Source: Prinia subflava (taxonomy: Eukaryota; Chordata; Aves; Passeriformes; Cisticolidae). From it: DNA of 64,000 bases. Location of the stretch: assembly GCF_021018805.1 (NCBI RefSeq), contig NW_026960609.1, positions 2,108,001-2,172,000 on the forward strand, given 5' to 3'. Positions 37,272-46,448 of the stretch are shown here, piece after piece. The translations under genes were made by a program, and so were the position numbers. The notes below the pieces were generated by a model. It searched no databases. It was given only the letters and a program-made list of their open reading frames with translations, and was not told the origin of the DNA. Position 1 is the stretch's first letter. Every line of letters starts with the position of its first letter.

Positions 37272-38325
37272 TTAACAAATCACGGGGAGCCTGAGCTGAC
37301 GGGCTGGCTGCCTGTCGCTCCCTTTAGAATTCCCTTGCTTCGGGGAGAAGGTTTTGGACTGGAAAGAGGGGAAACTGGGGGGGGGTTGCCCACAACTCGG
37401 CAATTTCTCCATCCCTTTCCTTTTCAAAGCAGCAGTTTTAAACTGCAGGGCTAGATAAGCAACTTTGGGAAGTGATTCGCCCCCTGCCTCGCCTAATTTC
37501 AGGATTTTGTCTTCCACTGTGTGGAAAAGGCATATTGTGTGCAGATATTTACTATATGTAAAATGCTAGGTAGAAAAGTTATATTGTATTAACATTTGAA
37601 TAATATAGTGCATGTAGTTTTGTAATTAACATTAAGCTTTAGTAATTAAAACTGAAGCTATGTGTATGTGGTATTCTTTATAACTCAAGAAAGAGAGCAA
37701 ATAATCAAGAATTCTTTGCACAGAGATAATGGTTGCAGACACTTGAAATTTTCTAGTGAAGAAGAATTTATGGCCTTCTTATCAACAAAAAAGAAAACTT
37801 TTGAGGCCCCACAGACTTACCGGCGTCTGGAGATTAACAGAAGACTTTCATGACATGAACCAGCTGAAACTATTTGTTTTAAATAAAATATGCATAGTCA
37901 TGAGGATGATCCTCAAAAGAGAGGGATTTTTCCCTAGTTTTTTGCCTTCTCCTGACTAGCCTTTGTCTGGGACAGGGAGGGCCGCAGCCTGGGCTGCTTC
38001 TCTTTGTTTATTGTCTCATAAATTGTCCTACTCTAAATTCTTTAACTTTTATTATTGTATGTGTATTACTAATTTTTTTATATAACCATTTTTATTTTTA
38101 TTAAATTTTGAAAAATCACAAAGTGAGTGATTGGCATTTATTACACACTGCATGCCAAAACTGGGCGCAGTGAATGGAAGCAGGGGATGTTTGGGGAAAA
38201 TGGAGAAATAGCCAGCAGGCAAACCTTTTCAAATCGCCCTTAGGGGGCTTAACTTGGGCAGCATGCAAAACTTCAATTAAACCATAAAAAACTCTCTTTT
38301 GTGCTGCAGAGAGCTTAGCACCCAT
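37272..38325 (-). pseudogene. gag: ERV I gag matrix, split by LTR E3
   Basis: Matrix targets Gag to the membrane. The start Met at 38325 opens with MGAKLS, a good N-myristoylation signal (Gly2, Ser6), then a helical, Lys/Arg- and Trp-containing domain like betaretroviral matrix. At codon GTG (38146..38148) LTR E3 interrupts it. Beyond E3 the same frame continues from 37519 (EDKILKLGEAGGES...) into a proline- and lysine-rich tail and stops at 37272. The bases on each side are the 5-bp duplication, so the insertion alone broke this part of the gene. Confidence 0.8.
37520..38145 (+). mobile_element. Solo LTR E3, nested in ERV I matrix
   Basis: E-family LTR in plus orientation, TGTGGAAAAGGC to GGCATTTATTACA, with the exact 5-bp repeat CACTG at 37515..37519 and 38146..38150. 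It carries AATAAAATATGC (about 37882) and a second AT-rich 3' part. E1 and E2 are inverted copies. The flanking gag codons are contiguous once the insert and one repeat are disregarded. Confidence 0.92.
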
Positions 38326-39599
38326 TGTGGCTCTGATGATAAACTGCAGCACACACACACGAGACTGAGCACAAACAGGAAAAGCGAACTTAAAACCTAA
38401 CACAAGCTCTCTTCAAAGCGGGATGAGCTGCACGTGTCTCCGACCCCTGGGGAGCCACGGGAACTTAGACTGGCTGGTAACAAAGCCGACCATGAAACTG
38501 CCACGCCGCGCTGACGGGGGCTATCCGCTGTGCAAACTTTGAATGTCTGGCTGCCGCGCCGAAAAGCCGCAGGCTGCCGCCGCACTGCGCTTCTGCGGCT
38601 CGAACCGTGTGGCACGAAAGCAACCGCACAAATTAAAATCGTGAAAAAACACCACAAGAACTAAAAGCACCGGAGAGGGACAAGCCGAGGAGGGGGCCAA
38701 CACCCACAACTCCGGGGCTGCGCAGCTTTGGTGCCTCCAATTCAGAGACCACCGTGCTCCCGGTTCGGGGAAAAATAGAGGTTCCTGTCCCCGGGAGGGA
38801 ACAGGAGGAGCTCACCGAAGCTCCAGAGTCAAGGGGAAAGCTCAGTCTCAGGGAAATCTCCTCCTGAGGGTGTAATAAACGCCAATCACTCGCTTTTGGA
38901 ATTTTTGAAAATTTAATAAAAATAAAAATGGTTATATAAAAAAATAGTAAATACAAATAAATACAAGTAAATATAAATAAATAGTAATACAAATACAATA
39001 ATAAAGGTTAAACAATTTAGAGTTAGGACAATTACTGAGACAATAATAGCAAAGAGTACAGCCCGGGCTGGGTCCCCTCTCCCTAGACCAAAGTCAGCAG
39101 GAGAAGGACACCGTTATAGTAGAATTCGTCTCGTAAGAGGAGTCACTTCCTGATTATGCATATTTTATTTAAAACAAAACAAGTCATTTGGTCCTTGTCA
39201 AAAACCCTCTGCTAATCTCCCTAGGCACCTTTTAGTCTGGGTTCGACTTGAAGTGTTGGTCTTCAGTTGATCAGGAAGGCATAAATCTCTCTCTCTGGAA
39301 AATTTAGGGGTTTCTGCAATTGTTATCTCTGTGCGAAGAATTTCCTGGTTATCTTCTCTTTCTCTTGAGCTAAAAAGAATACCTCACACACACAGTTTTT
39401 ATTTTTGATTACTACAGCTTAATGTTAATTACAAAACTACATTCACTATACTATTCAAAAGTTAATACAGCATAACTTTTCAACCTAGCATAATACATAT
39501 AGTAAATATCTGCGTAGAACCATATAATATGCATTTCTCACAAGGGGAACTTCTGGTGCTGAAGAAGCTGGCCTCCTCAGCTGTCAGGAGCACACCCCC
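38326..39599 (-). other. ERV I 5' leader, split by LTR E2
   Basis: GC-rich untranslated leader between the gag start and the 5' LTR, with LTR E2 at 38871..39542. Near 39595..39615 the minus strand reads GCTCCCCGCGTGGGG, which matches 12 of 15 positions of a tRNA-Lys1,2 primer-binding site and may be a decayed one. Confidence 0.55.
38871..39542 (-). mobile_element. Solo LTR E2, nested in ERV I leader
   Basis: Inverted E-family copy, nearly identical to E1 over long stretches. In the plus strand it runs TGTAATAAACGCC to CATTTCTCACA. The 4-bp repeat AGGG lies at 38867..38870 and 39543..39546, as expected for a gammaretrovirus-type integrase. Confidence 0.88.
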
Positions 39600-40236
39600 C
39601 CTCCCCCACGCGGGGAGCTGCTACAACTGATGGTAGCTTGCCGTCCAGGGATGAAGCGCAGGTCCGGGGCTCAGAGCGCCCCAGTCCGCCGGTCTTCTCT
39701 GGGGGGTCCTCCGATATCTCAGGGGGCCTTTCAGAACTCAGTCCTGCCCTGCCCAGGCTAGCTCAGGCACCGTGGCAAGCAGCAGGTACGGCTGGCAAGC
39801 AGCGCAAGCCAAGCCGATCCAGTGGGTCTTGGTTCCAACTAAACCTCGAGGGCACAGGTTGCAAGGGGCAGACTATGGCGGAGAATAAAGGGAGGAGCCG
39901 GCCGAGTAAATCCAAGGGGGTTTATTGAGGGGTCAGGCGGAGCCTCCCCACCTGCCAAGAACTTGCTCTGACCAAGCCAGTTTTTGCTTTTTCGGACCCC
40001 CTTTTATGGGGGGGCGGTACAGAGGGTGGTGAGGAAGGTACAACCAATTGGCTTCAACACAGGAGAGGCTAGGGAGGTGACTGACACAAACGAGGACCAC
40101 ACATAAGGGAGAGGAGGGAATTTTCCCCGAACCTAGCCTATCACTCGAAGCCCCTCAGAACTTTCTAGCCCGCAGGCAGGGCTCTGAGATGACAGGCAGG
40201 CTCCAAGGAGGAGGGGGGAAAGGACTGACACCTAAC
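39600..40236 (-). mobile_element. ERV I 5' LTR (G)
   Basis: On the minus strand it begins TGTTAGGTGTCAG at 40236. It has a TATA-like CATAAAAGG (plus strand about 40008..40017) and then CAATAAACC (about 39918..39926), giving clear U3-R order. The U5 end near 39600 is a guess, because no second copy is present for comparison. Confidence 0.75.
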
Positions 40237-40381
40237 AGTTATTGGGGGATTACCAGGGGCAACTAACAGGAAGGCAAAACGGGGGGTACAAGGAACAAAC
40301 CATCTTACAGAGAGCTTAGAAAAACTTATAAAGAACTCATTAACACACCACTACAAGGACGGGCAAATCCAGCCTTATTTA

Positions 40382-40621
40382 GTGGCAATAAAAAAGAACC
40401 TGCAGGAGCTGAGAAAGAAGGGAATAGTTATGCAAAGCACCCCCCTAGGGTTCGCAATTCATAAAATAAAACCAGGGGATGAAGTGTTAATAAAAGCCTG
40501 GAAAGGAGTTTCCCTAGCACCACAGTGGGAGGGCCTGTTTCTTCTTCTCTTAATCACAGACACTGCCATGAGGACAGCTGAGAAAGGTTGGATACACGCT
40601 TCTTGGGTGAAGAAAATCTAA
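40382..40621 (+). pseudogene. pol: ERV Q integrase C-terminal domain
   Basis: Integrase joins viral DNA to the host genome. Only the C-terminal domain remains. It shows a GDEVLIKAWKG block, the LAPQWEG motif followed by a hydrophobic strand, and RTAEKGWIHASWVKK, typical of gammaretroviral integrase tails. F carries the same segment at 54721..54963. The frame ends TAA at 40619..40621; in F the matching frame is open further. Residues 1 to 33 align poorly and may derive from an internal deletion. Confidence 0.8.
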
Positions 40622-40698
40622 AGACGAGAAGAGAAGCCTGAGTGGAAAGTCACCTCCTCTCCCAGAGACCTGAAGATAAAGCTGCACCAACACGATAA

Positions 40699-40998
40699 AT
40701 GACCGAGGAGGACACGATAAGGTGTTCAAAAGCAGGATGTCCATGCTACCCATGTATTCATTTTGAGTGTGGTTATTGTCAGGAGATTTGGGTTGTGCAT
40801 CGTAGACTGGGATATAGACCTAGTGGCTTGTGTGATAAGTGCCTAAAAACGGAGCAAGAACTGACCAGCTTGATCTTAGAGCTTGCCACGAATTTGAGGG
40901 TACTGGAATTAGATTCTATTGAGTGGTTTCACATATTCCAAAAGGGGATAGGGGGGAAATTGGATTTGAGAGCCCAGGTCCTAGCAATAGAGTGCTGA
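40699..40998 (+). CDS. Cysteine-rich 99-residue frame between pol and env (Q)
   Basis: An unrecognised intact frame with ATG and TGA, 77 bases after the integrase stop and 70 bases before the env start. Cysteines are at 9, 14, 16, 19, 24, 27, 45 and 48. C24-X2-C27 and C45-X2-C48 could bind zinc. A helical, Leu-rich second half ends in GKLDLRAQVLA. Provirus F has a homologous frame at the same place (54262..54588) with about 44 of 95 positions identical and many Lys/Arg and Asp/Glu exchanges, which suggests past protein-level selection. Simple gammaretroviruses have no gene here. It may be an accessory protein. No function is claimed. Confidence 0.6.
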   Translation: MTEEDTIRCSKAGCPCYPCIHFECGYCQEIWVVHRRLGYRPSGLCDKCLKTEQELTSLILELATNLRVLELDSIEWFHIFQKGIGGKLDLRAQVLAIEC

Positions 40999-41068
40999 AG
41001 GACTAATAAGGTACCCTGCAGCGCAGATACGGTAAAGCTATCCAGGTGGGGCGCCTTTAAGAGGAGGT

Positions 41069-41383
41069 ATGCAGCTCGGCCAAATTATGGAATCCCGGAA
41101 GAATTTCCCTGCTGCCAAGAAGACAGATTACCTCGCTGCTGGTGGCAAGCCAGTGGGCAGAGACGTAGGCAGAGGGATACACCTATGGGGGATCCTAGTG
41201 GTCCTGAGCCTAGTCGTGTGCCCAATGGTGGGTCAGCCTCAGGGAGCTCAGCTTAGCACCAAGAAGGAGCAAAAAGCTGCGGAAACCATGGCATACCGAG
41301 CCCCGGATAGCCGCCAGAAGGACAAGAAGTTTGGGTACTATGCCTTTAACGGCACTGTTTACATCAGGTGGAGAAATAGCTGA
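41069..41383 (+). pseudogene. env: ERV Q Env surface subunit, N-terminal part
   Basis: The surface subunit would bind a host receptor. The frame starts in an AGGTATGC context also seen at the F env start (54233). A long basic leader is followed by the hydrophobic segment LWGILVVLSLVVC, a typical retroviral Env signal peptide. The mature part is short and ends in a stop at 41383. Most of the surface subunit between here and 41665 is deleted or unreadable. Confidence 0.65.
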
Positions 41384-41664
41384 CCAAGGCCCAAAGGCAA
41401 TGCCTAAGAATGAGCGGTCAGACTTGCTATTGAAACAGAGACAATGTGAACCGCTTGGGAGATAACAATGAAGGAATGTGCTTAAAAGAAACCTTTGGCT
41501 TATCAGATAACAAGGAATTAAAAGGGGGAGCCCAACAAGTGGATAGAAATCAACATTGGGGTAGTAAAGATTGGCCAACAGAAAAGATGTTACCTGCAAC
41601 CTGGGCTTGAGATGGAAACGGGAAATATGAAACCCCGATCCATCTGCAAGATAGGCTCCTAAGG

Positions 41665-42207
41665 TTGCAGGCAGTGGTAGAAATCATTTCAAATCTTACT
41701 TTGGATGTCCTTGAATTACTGGCTAAGCAGCATCCTCAAATGGGGGGTTTTAAATATCAACACCGGGCAGCATTAGATTACTTGCTGGCTGAAGAAGGAG
41801 CCTCTACAAAATTAAAAGGAATTAAATATCAGACAGGGATTGACAGTTACGGGGAAACTGTAAGGGACCAAGCCGCAGAGATTAAAAAGGTGGCACAATT
41901 ACCCATACAAAAAGGGGACTCAAGGCTTCAAACCTCATGGTGGGATCAGCTATTCGGGGAAAGAACGTGATGGGAGAAAATAGGACTCTTTATACTATGG
42001 CCCATAGCTGGAAAAATAGCCTTGCCTTGCATAACACCTGGCCTCATCCATTCAATATATTTGATAGTAAAAGGCATACAAGTACTGAAAATAGTGAATT
42101 TAAAGGGGAGAAAAGGGAGCAGGGCAGCAACAGCATTGGCTAACTTTGAGGCACGGGCAAGAACAGAAAAGGATAACCATAGGGGTAACCTTCCGCAAGG
42201 ATATTAA
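41665..42207 (+). pseudogene. env: ERV Q Env transmembrane subunit
   Basis: The transmembrane subunit would mediate membrane fusion. The frame shows an N-terminal heptad region, then the RAALDYLLAEEG element that matches the conserved heptad/immunosuppressive segment of gamma-type Env. The following CX6CC positions read Ser, Tyr and Gln, so the disulfide motif is missing. A TGA at 41968..41970 interrupts the frame. In the same frame a hydrophobic membrane anchor (about 41990..42090) and a basic cytoplasmic tail continue to 42207. Confidence 0.7.
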
Positions 42208-42270
42208 CAATTAGAAATGGTAAGAAATCAAGAACGGAAAAAGAAACACGAATTATATGTTAAAATTATA

Positions 42271-42281
42271 AGGGGGGGGGG
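42271..42281 (+). promoter_or_regulatory. ERV Q polypurine tract
   Basis: AAGGGGGGGGGG precedes ATTGTGATAAAT at the expected 3' LTR boundary of Q. Such tracts prime plus-strand DNA synthesis. Confidence 0.6.
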
Positions 42282-42293
42282 ATTGTGATAAAT

Positions 42294-42723
42294 TGTTGTA
42301 GTTTAAATTTTAGGGGGTCCCCGGGGGGGGGTCTCCCAGGAAACCCCCGGGTCTTAGGGTCGTGGGTGTTCCCGTGCTGGCAGGCAGAGACTTTAGGTGG
42401 CTGCTGAGGTGCTGATCAGATGAGGGTTTATTCAAAGTCTCACTCTAGGCAGGGAGCATGGTCCTGCAGGAGAGGGGGAAGGGAAGGGGAGAGGGGGAAG
42501 GGGGGAGAGGGAAGGGGAGTGTCTGGAGACCTCTAGGGGCAAAGAGGGCAAGACCCCTGCGTTTGCACTCTTAACACAGAGGTTCAAAGTGGGCGCGGTG
42601 ACATTCTCCAGCCAATAGAGTTACAGATACACGATACTGCAGGGAGGGTACAGACTTGGGATAAACCATACATTTTCTAGGGGTGGACGAGAGTATACCA
42701 TTTCCATAAAATGCAATTCCACA
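42294..42723 (-). mobile_element. LTR D2 (D family, inverted)
   Basis: Reverse copy of D1, including the polypyrimidine block (G/A-rich here, about 42466..42520), the AATAAACCC signal (reversed, about 42425) and the CCACA/TGTTG ends. No TSD was found. On the minus strand the sequence just upstream (AAAGAAAAAAAGGGTGAAT) resembles a polypurine tract, so D2 may be the 3' LTR of a provirus otherwise lost rather than a simple solo insertion. Confidence 0.85.
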
Positions 42724-42801
42724 ATTCACCCTTTTTTTCTTTAAAATGTGAGAAGAGAAATATGACATATGACAATTAACAATTTAAAAATGAAACAGTA
42801 A

Positions 42802-44172
42802 TGTCATGGGTTGGCACTGGCCAGATGTTAATGCACCCATGAATATATGTTTTTTCTCTAACAACTCCTGTGGGATGTGATCAGGAACAGAGCAGAGCAG
42901 GCTTAAATCTTGAAAACAAAAAAAACGCACCAAAAACTTTATTAATTACATAAGAAAAGGGACAGAAATACTCTTAAACACACACAGAGACAGAAATAAA
43001 AACTTCTTAGAACATTTCTTCTCCCAGTTTCTACCTCCCCACCCATCACTTTTCACAGACCAACCTTTGGGTTTTAGCTCAAACAATCACCACTCAAAAA
43101 ACTAATCTTCAATTCAGCAAGGGAGAGAGGAGTCTCTCTCGCACCACAAACTGTTCTTCAGAAAACAGGGGTCTACCCCTTATGTGTTCCCATGTCACCC
43201 ATAGCACCGCCCGGAGAAGTCTGCTAAGGTGACACTCTTTTTTCCTATGTCCAGCGCTCTCACCGCTGTCTCATAGGCCAAAACTACATACAGGGCTTTT
43301 TAAGGATGCTGCATGCCGAGCTCTCCCCTTTTTACCCAAGGGGCCGGGGTTCCAGGAGCAGGTCTGCCCTGAGGGCAGAGGGAGCCACCTCACCCTCCCC
43401 CTCTTTTCTCTGCTCGCTCCACTCTTCCAAGTGCCAGTCACTGTAGCAAAAGCAAGGGCAGCTGCATCCACCCAAAAATGCAGTTTATGTTCAAAAGAGA
43501 CTCAAGTTCAGTCCATGGCTGACATTATGCAAGAAAAGTCCAGCTCCAAAGGCTACTCCTCTCATTCTTCCATCGGGTTCCTTCCAATCATGCTTTATCA
43601 CCTCGGTCCCAGGCTGCTTCCTTCTCTTTTTTTTCCAAAATCACCAGTCATGAGAATCAATGTCTAAGAAAAGTTTCTTTCTGCTAAGCAAGGGTTAACA
43701 GTTTTTTCTCGGCAGGGTGCTGCAGGCTGAGGCACTCCCAGGCTCGGCAACCCCCCACGTGGCTGGGCACCTTCTCCTGGAGTTTGGGGGGGGAAGAGGG
43801 GGTGAGCACACACAGAAGGCACTTCCACAATTTTCCACCCCTCCATCCTGGACGGGGCAGCTCAGTTCCAGTCCTGTCCACTCTCTTCTTCTCCCCCGGG
43901 GCTCCAGCTTACCTTAGCCCGACCACGTGTTTTCCCCTCCCCCACCCAGCCTCATGGCTGGGCAGGGGAAGGAGGCTGGAGACGTCTCTCTGCTGAAACC
44001 GGGATCCAAAAAGAGGCCGAACCCCCTTGGGGGTCCTGCTTTTAACTCTTTGTGTCCTCAGAGGCGTGTCCAAACCTCCGAGTGACCAATCCAGGTGCTA
44101 GCAGAAAAGCTGATCACTGATTGGACTGCCCACATCCCCCTGGAAAAATTCACCTCCCCCGCAACCACGACA
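42802..44172 (-). mobile_element. Solo LTR B (A/B/C family)
   Basis: Full-length inverted relative of A and C, TGTCATGGG to CCACGACA, with the exact 5-bp TSD AGTAA at 42797..42801 and 44173..44177. It is about 70 bp longer than A, partly through a G/C-rich block near 43780. Confidence 0.92.
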
Positions 44173-44218
44173 AGTAACTACACAGTTTTGCAGCATGAAA
44201 CTAAATACAATTGCAGAT

Positions 44219-44857
44219 GTGGGATAATTCGTGTTTATAATGTATGTATAATATAAATCAAGTTGTGCCCTTTAAAATAAATGGTCAAAATCATTTGAGA
44301 CTGGGGTAGACAGATTCGGGAATTGAAAAACGACTTTGCTGGGAACTGGGGAACGACCGAATTTACAAGAGAAAGGAGAGAAGGTCCAAGGAAGATGGGT
44401 CTTCTCTGGAGATGGGACTGCGAACAACCCAACCATTACCATCGAAATGGATCTTGCTCTGCCATCGGGGACACGCCATCGGGGACACGCATCTCAATGC
44501 GCAATTCCCAGAAGTCGTATGTAATATTCATCTCCCCGTGGAAGAACTATTCAACCGACTGGACGGTGAGGATGAATCTACATGAATATGAAGAAAAACT
44601 GAAGGGATAAAGAGAGTATGAAGTAATGCTCTGTCCCGCTAAAAAAACTGTATATTAACAGGACTCACAGAACCGAAGGTGTGAACAGGGGGAGCTACGG
44701 TGCAATAGAGGCCGCAGCTAAGGTTCACCCAGTGTCAATCCCAGGATTCGACACTGATTCTTTGATTGTTGGCTTACCCGAAATTCTGTTCATTGATTTG
44801 TTTAAAAAAATTAATAAAATCATTTATTAATTTGGAATTTGCTTTACATTTATTCTA
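44219..44857 (+). mobile_element. LTR J2 (J family)
   Basis: Homologue of J1, beginning TGTGGGATAATTCGTG, with a GAACAGGGGGAGCT block and AATAAAATCATTTATTAATTT near the end. A TATA-like TGTATATTAAC precedes the AATAAA. The 3' terminus is decayed (CATTTATTCTA against CATTTATAACA in J1) and no TSD was found. Confidence 0.7.
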
Positions 44858-45617
44858 GTACACATCAGTGGCATGAAGGAGAGAAGAAAACTGAAACTTC
44901 ATTTTGATTTCTACTTTGGTGCTCTATCTCTGTCAGAGCTACTTAAAAACAAACAAGTGACAGAATCAACAACTAAATCCTTTTTTGACACAGACAAAAC
45001 CAGACAAGCACATTAAGCTCATTTTTTGCCCTGGATTAAAAAGTAAAATTACTTTTTTGGCATAAAATACTTTAAAGAGGCAGTGAGTATTGCAGATAAA
45101 ATAACTTTGAGTTAGTCTGAGCACAGACTGCTGCAGAGGAAGTTTTTTGGGAAAAATTGTCCATTTGGGGTTTTGGATTTTGGTTAGGAACTTGTCAGCG
45201 CTGCTTTATATATGTACAAAGCTCAGGAGTCATGTGTTTTCCTGACTGTATTTCAGGATGTGAAATGCTGTACTTCATGTTGTCCTGATCACTGCTGTGT
45301 TGGTAAAATACTGTACCTTGTGTTCTGGGCTGTGCTGCTTGAATCACAGCAGGAAGTCTTAGTGAATAACCTACAGCGCACTAGAGGAAACACTGAAGTG
45401 CCCGTAGGAATCCTGGTAGTCTCCATGTGAACACCACGCACAAAGTTCTTGTGACACCTCAAAGGAAGGGCACGTGGGAGTTTTTTACACTGCAAAAATA
45501 CAGGACTTAAACACATCTCCCACACCCCCCACCCCAACAAGCCAGAAAAGGTCTAGCCAGAAAGCTCTGGTTCTGAACTCTGACAGTTTTTCCAAGCTTT
45601 GGCTGGTGTGTTTGTGT
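44858..45617. other. Intronic DNA without recognised features
   Basis: Nothing supportable was seen. Confidence 0.5.
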
Positions 45618-46448
45618 TGTCACAAGTTTTGGGGGTTAGATTTGTTTCTTTTTCACTTAGAGAATTTTTTCCCATAAGTTGCTAGGAGACTAACGACTGA
45701 GTGCTTGACTAAAACAAAGAAGTGGCCAAAGGAGACCAGCAGCACCAGGCTACACCTATTGTTTTTGGGTCTCTGGGAGTTTCCCTCAGAGAGGGGAGAT
45801 AACGAGGTTTGGGAGAAGTAAAAGACAGGGTTGGGGGCAGCTTCACTCTCTTGCTCTGGGCATCGGAGAGAGAACAGCCAGGCTGCTGCTTGCTGCAGGA
45901 GTTCGCTGTTACCCCTCGTCCGGTCTTGGAAAATTGACCACCATCTGCTCGTGTGCGCCAGAACCCTGAGCTCGCCTCCTCCTGCCCTGCTTGGCCGGCC
46001 CTGTCCCGCCGCCGCTGTTCCTTCGGCACTGCTTTGAGGCTTTCCACTACTCTGTGGCCCTGCACTGCCCCTGCCCTGCCAGGACATCCCTGCCGCTCCA
46101 GCTACCACCAACAGAGCTTCTGATGCATCTCATCCACCAACCTGGGATTTTTCCACCGCTACAGCTTGGTGCTCTCAGAGTCCCAAGAGATCAGACTGCC
46201 CTGGGCTTTGTGAAACCAAAGCCCCTCGAGGTTCTTGGTTTTGTTTATTATTAATGCTGTAGTTGTTATTGTTTGTTTGGCTTGTTAGACACACTAGTAA
46301 AGGACTGTTATTCCTACCCCCATACCTCTGCCTGAAAGCCCCTTTAATTTTCTAAATTAGAATAATTTGGAGGGAGGGGATTTGAATTCTCCATCCCAAG
46401 GGGTGTCCTGCCCCTCTCTAGCAGACACCTGTCTTTCAAATCAAGACA
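45618..46448 (+). mobile_element. Solo LTR L
   Basis: It starts TGTCACAAG and ends CTTTCAAATCAAGACA, with TGTC/GACA inverted termini. It contains a GC-rich central block and AGTAAAGG near 46300. The ending is one I associate with a common songbird LTR family (memory only). No TSD was found, so the left boundary is less certain than the right. Confidence 0.65.

Larger units (their letters stand above)
33026..40236 (-). mobile_element. ERV I: class II (betaretrovirus-like) provirus, 5' half
   Basis: On the minus strand the order is 5' LTR, leader, gag (matrix, proline-rich region, capsid, nucleocapsid), dUTPase-like/protease, reverse transcriptase. The element breaks in the RT connection domain near 33050. 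RNase H, integrase, env and the 3' LTR are missing. LTRs E2 (in the leader), E3 (in matrix) and H (between matrix and the proline-rich region) interrupt it. The reading frames carry only a few stops and frameshifts, so it is old but still readable. Confidence 0.85.
40237..42293 (+). mobile_element. ERV Q: 3' end of a gammaretrovirus-like provirus
   Basis: Plus-strand order: integrase C-terminus, a cysteine-rich frame, Env surface start with signal peptide, Env transmembrane subunit, then a G10 polypurine tract (42271..42281) and TGTGATAAAT, which resembles the start of E/F-type LTRs. LTR D2 in opposite orientation cuts off the expected 3' LTR. The left edge is the ERV I LTR, so the 5' part is lost. 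It is homologous throughout to provirus F. Confidence 0.8.

Noticed and set aside
38004..38145. Short E-like tail as a separate element
   Set aside because: It is the 3' part of LTR E3, whose start at 37520 and CACTG duplication were found.
42294..42723. D2 as the genuine 3' LTR of provirus Q
   Set aside because: D2 is in the opposite orientation to Q and matches D1 in reverse, so it cannot be the LTR of Q.
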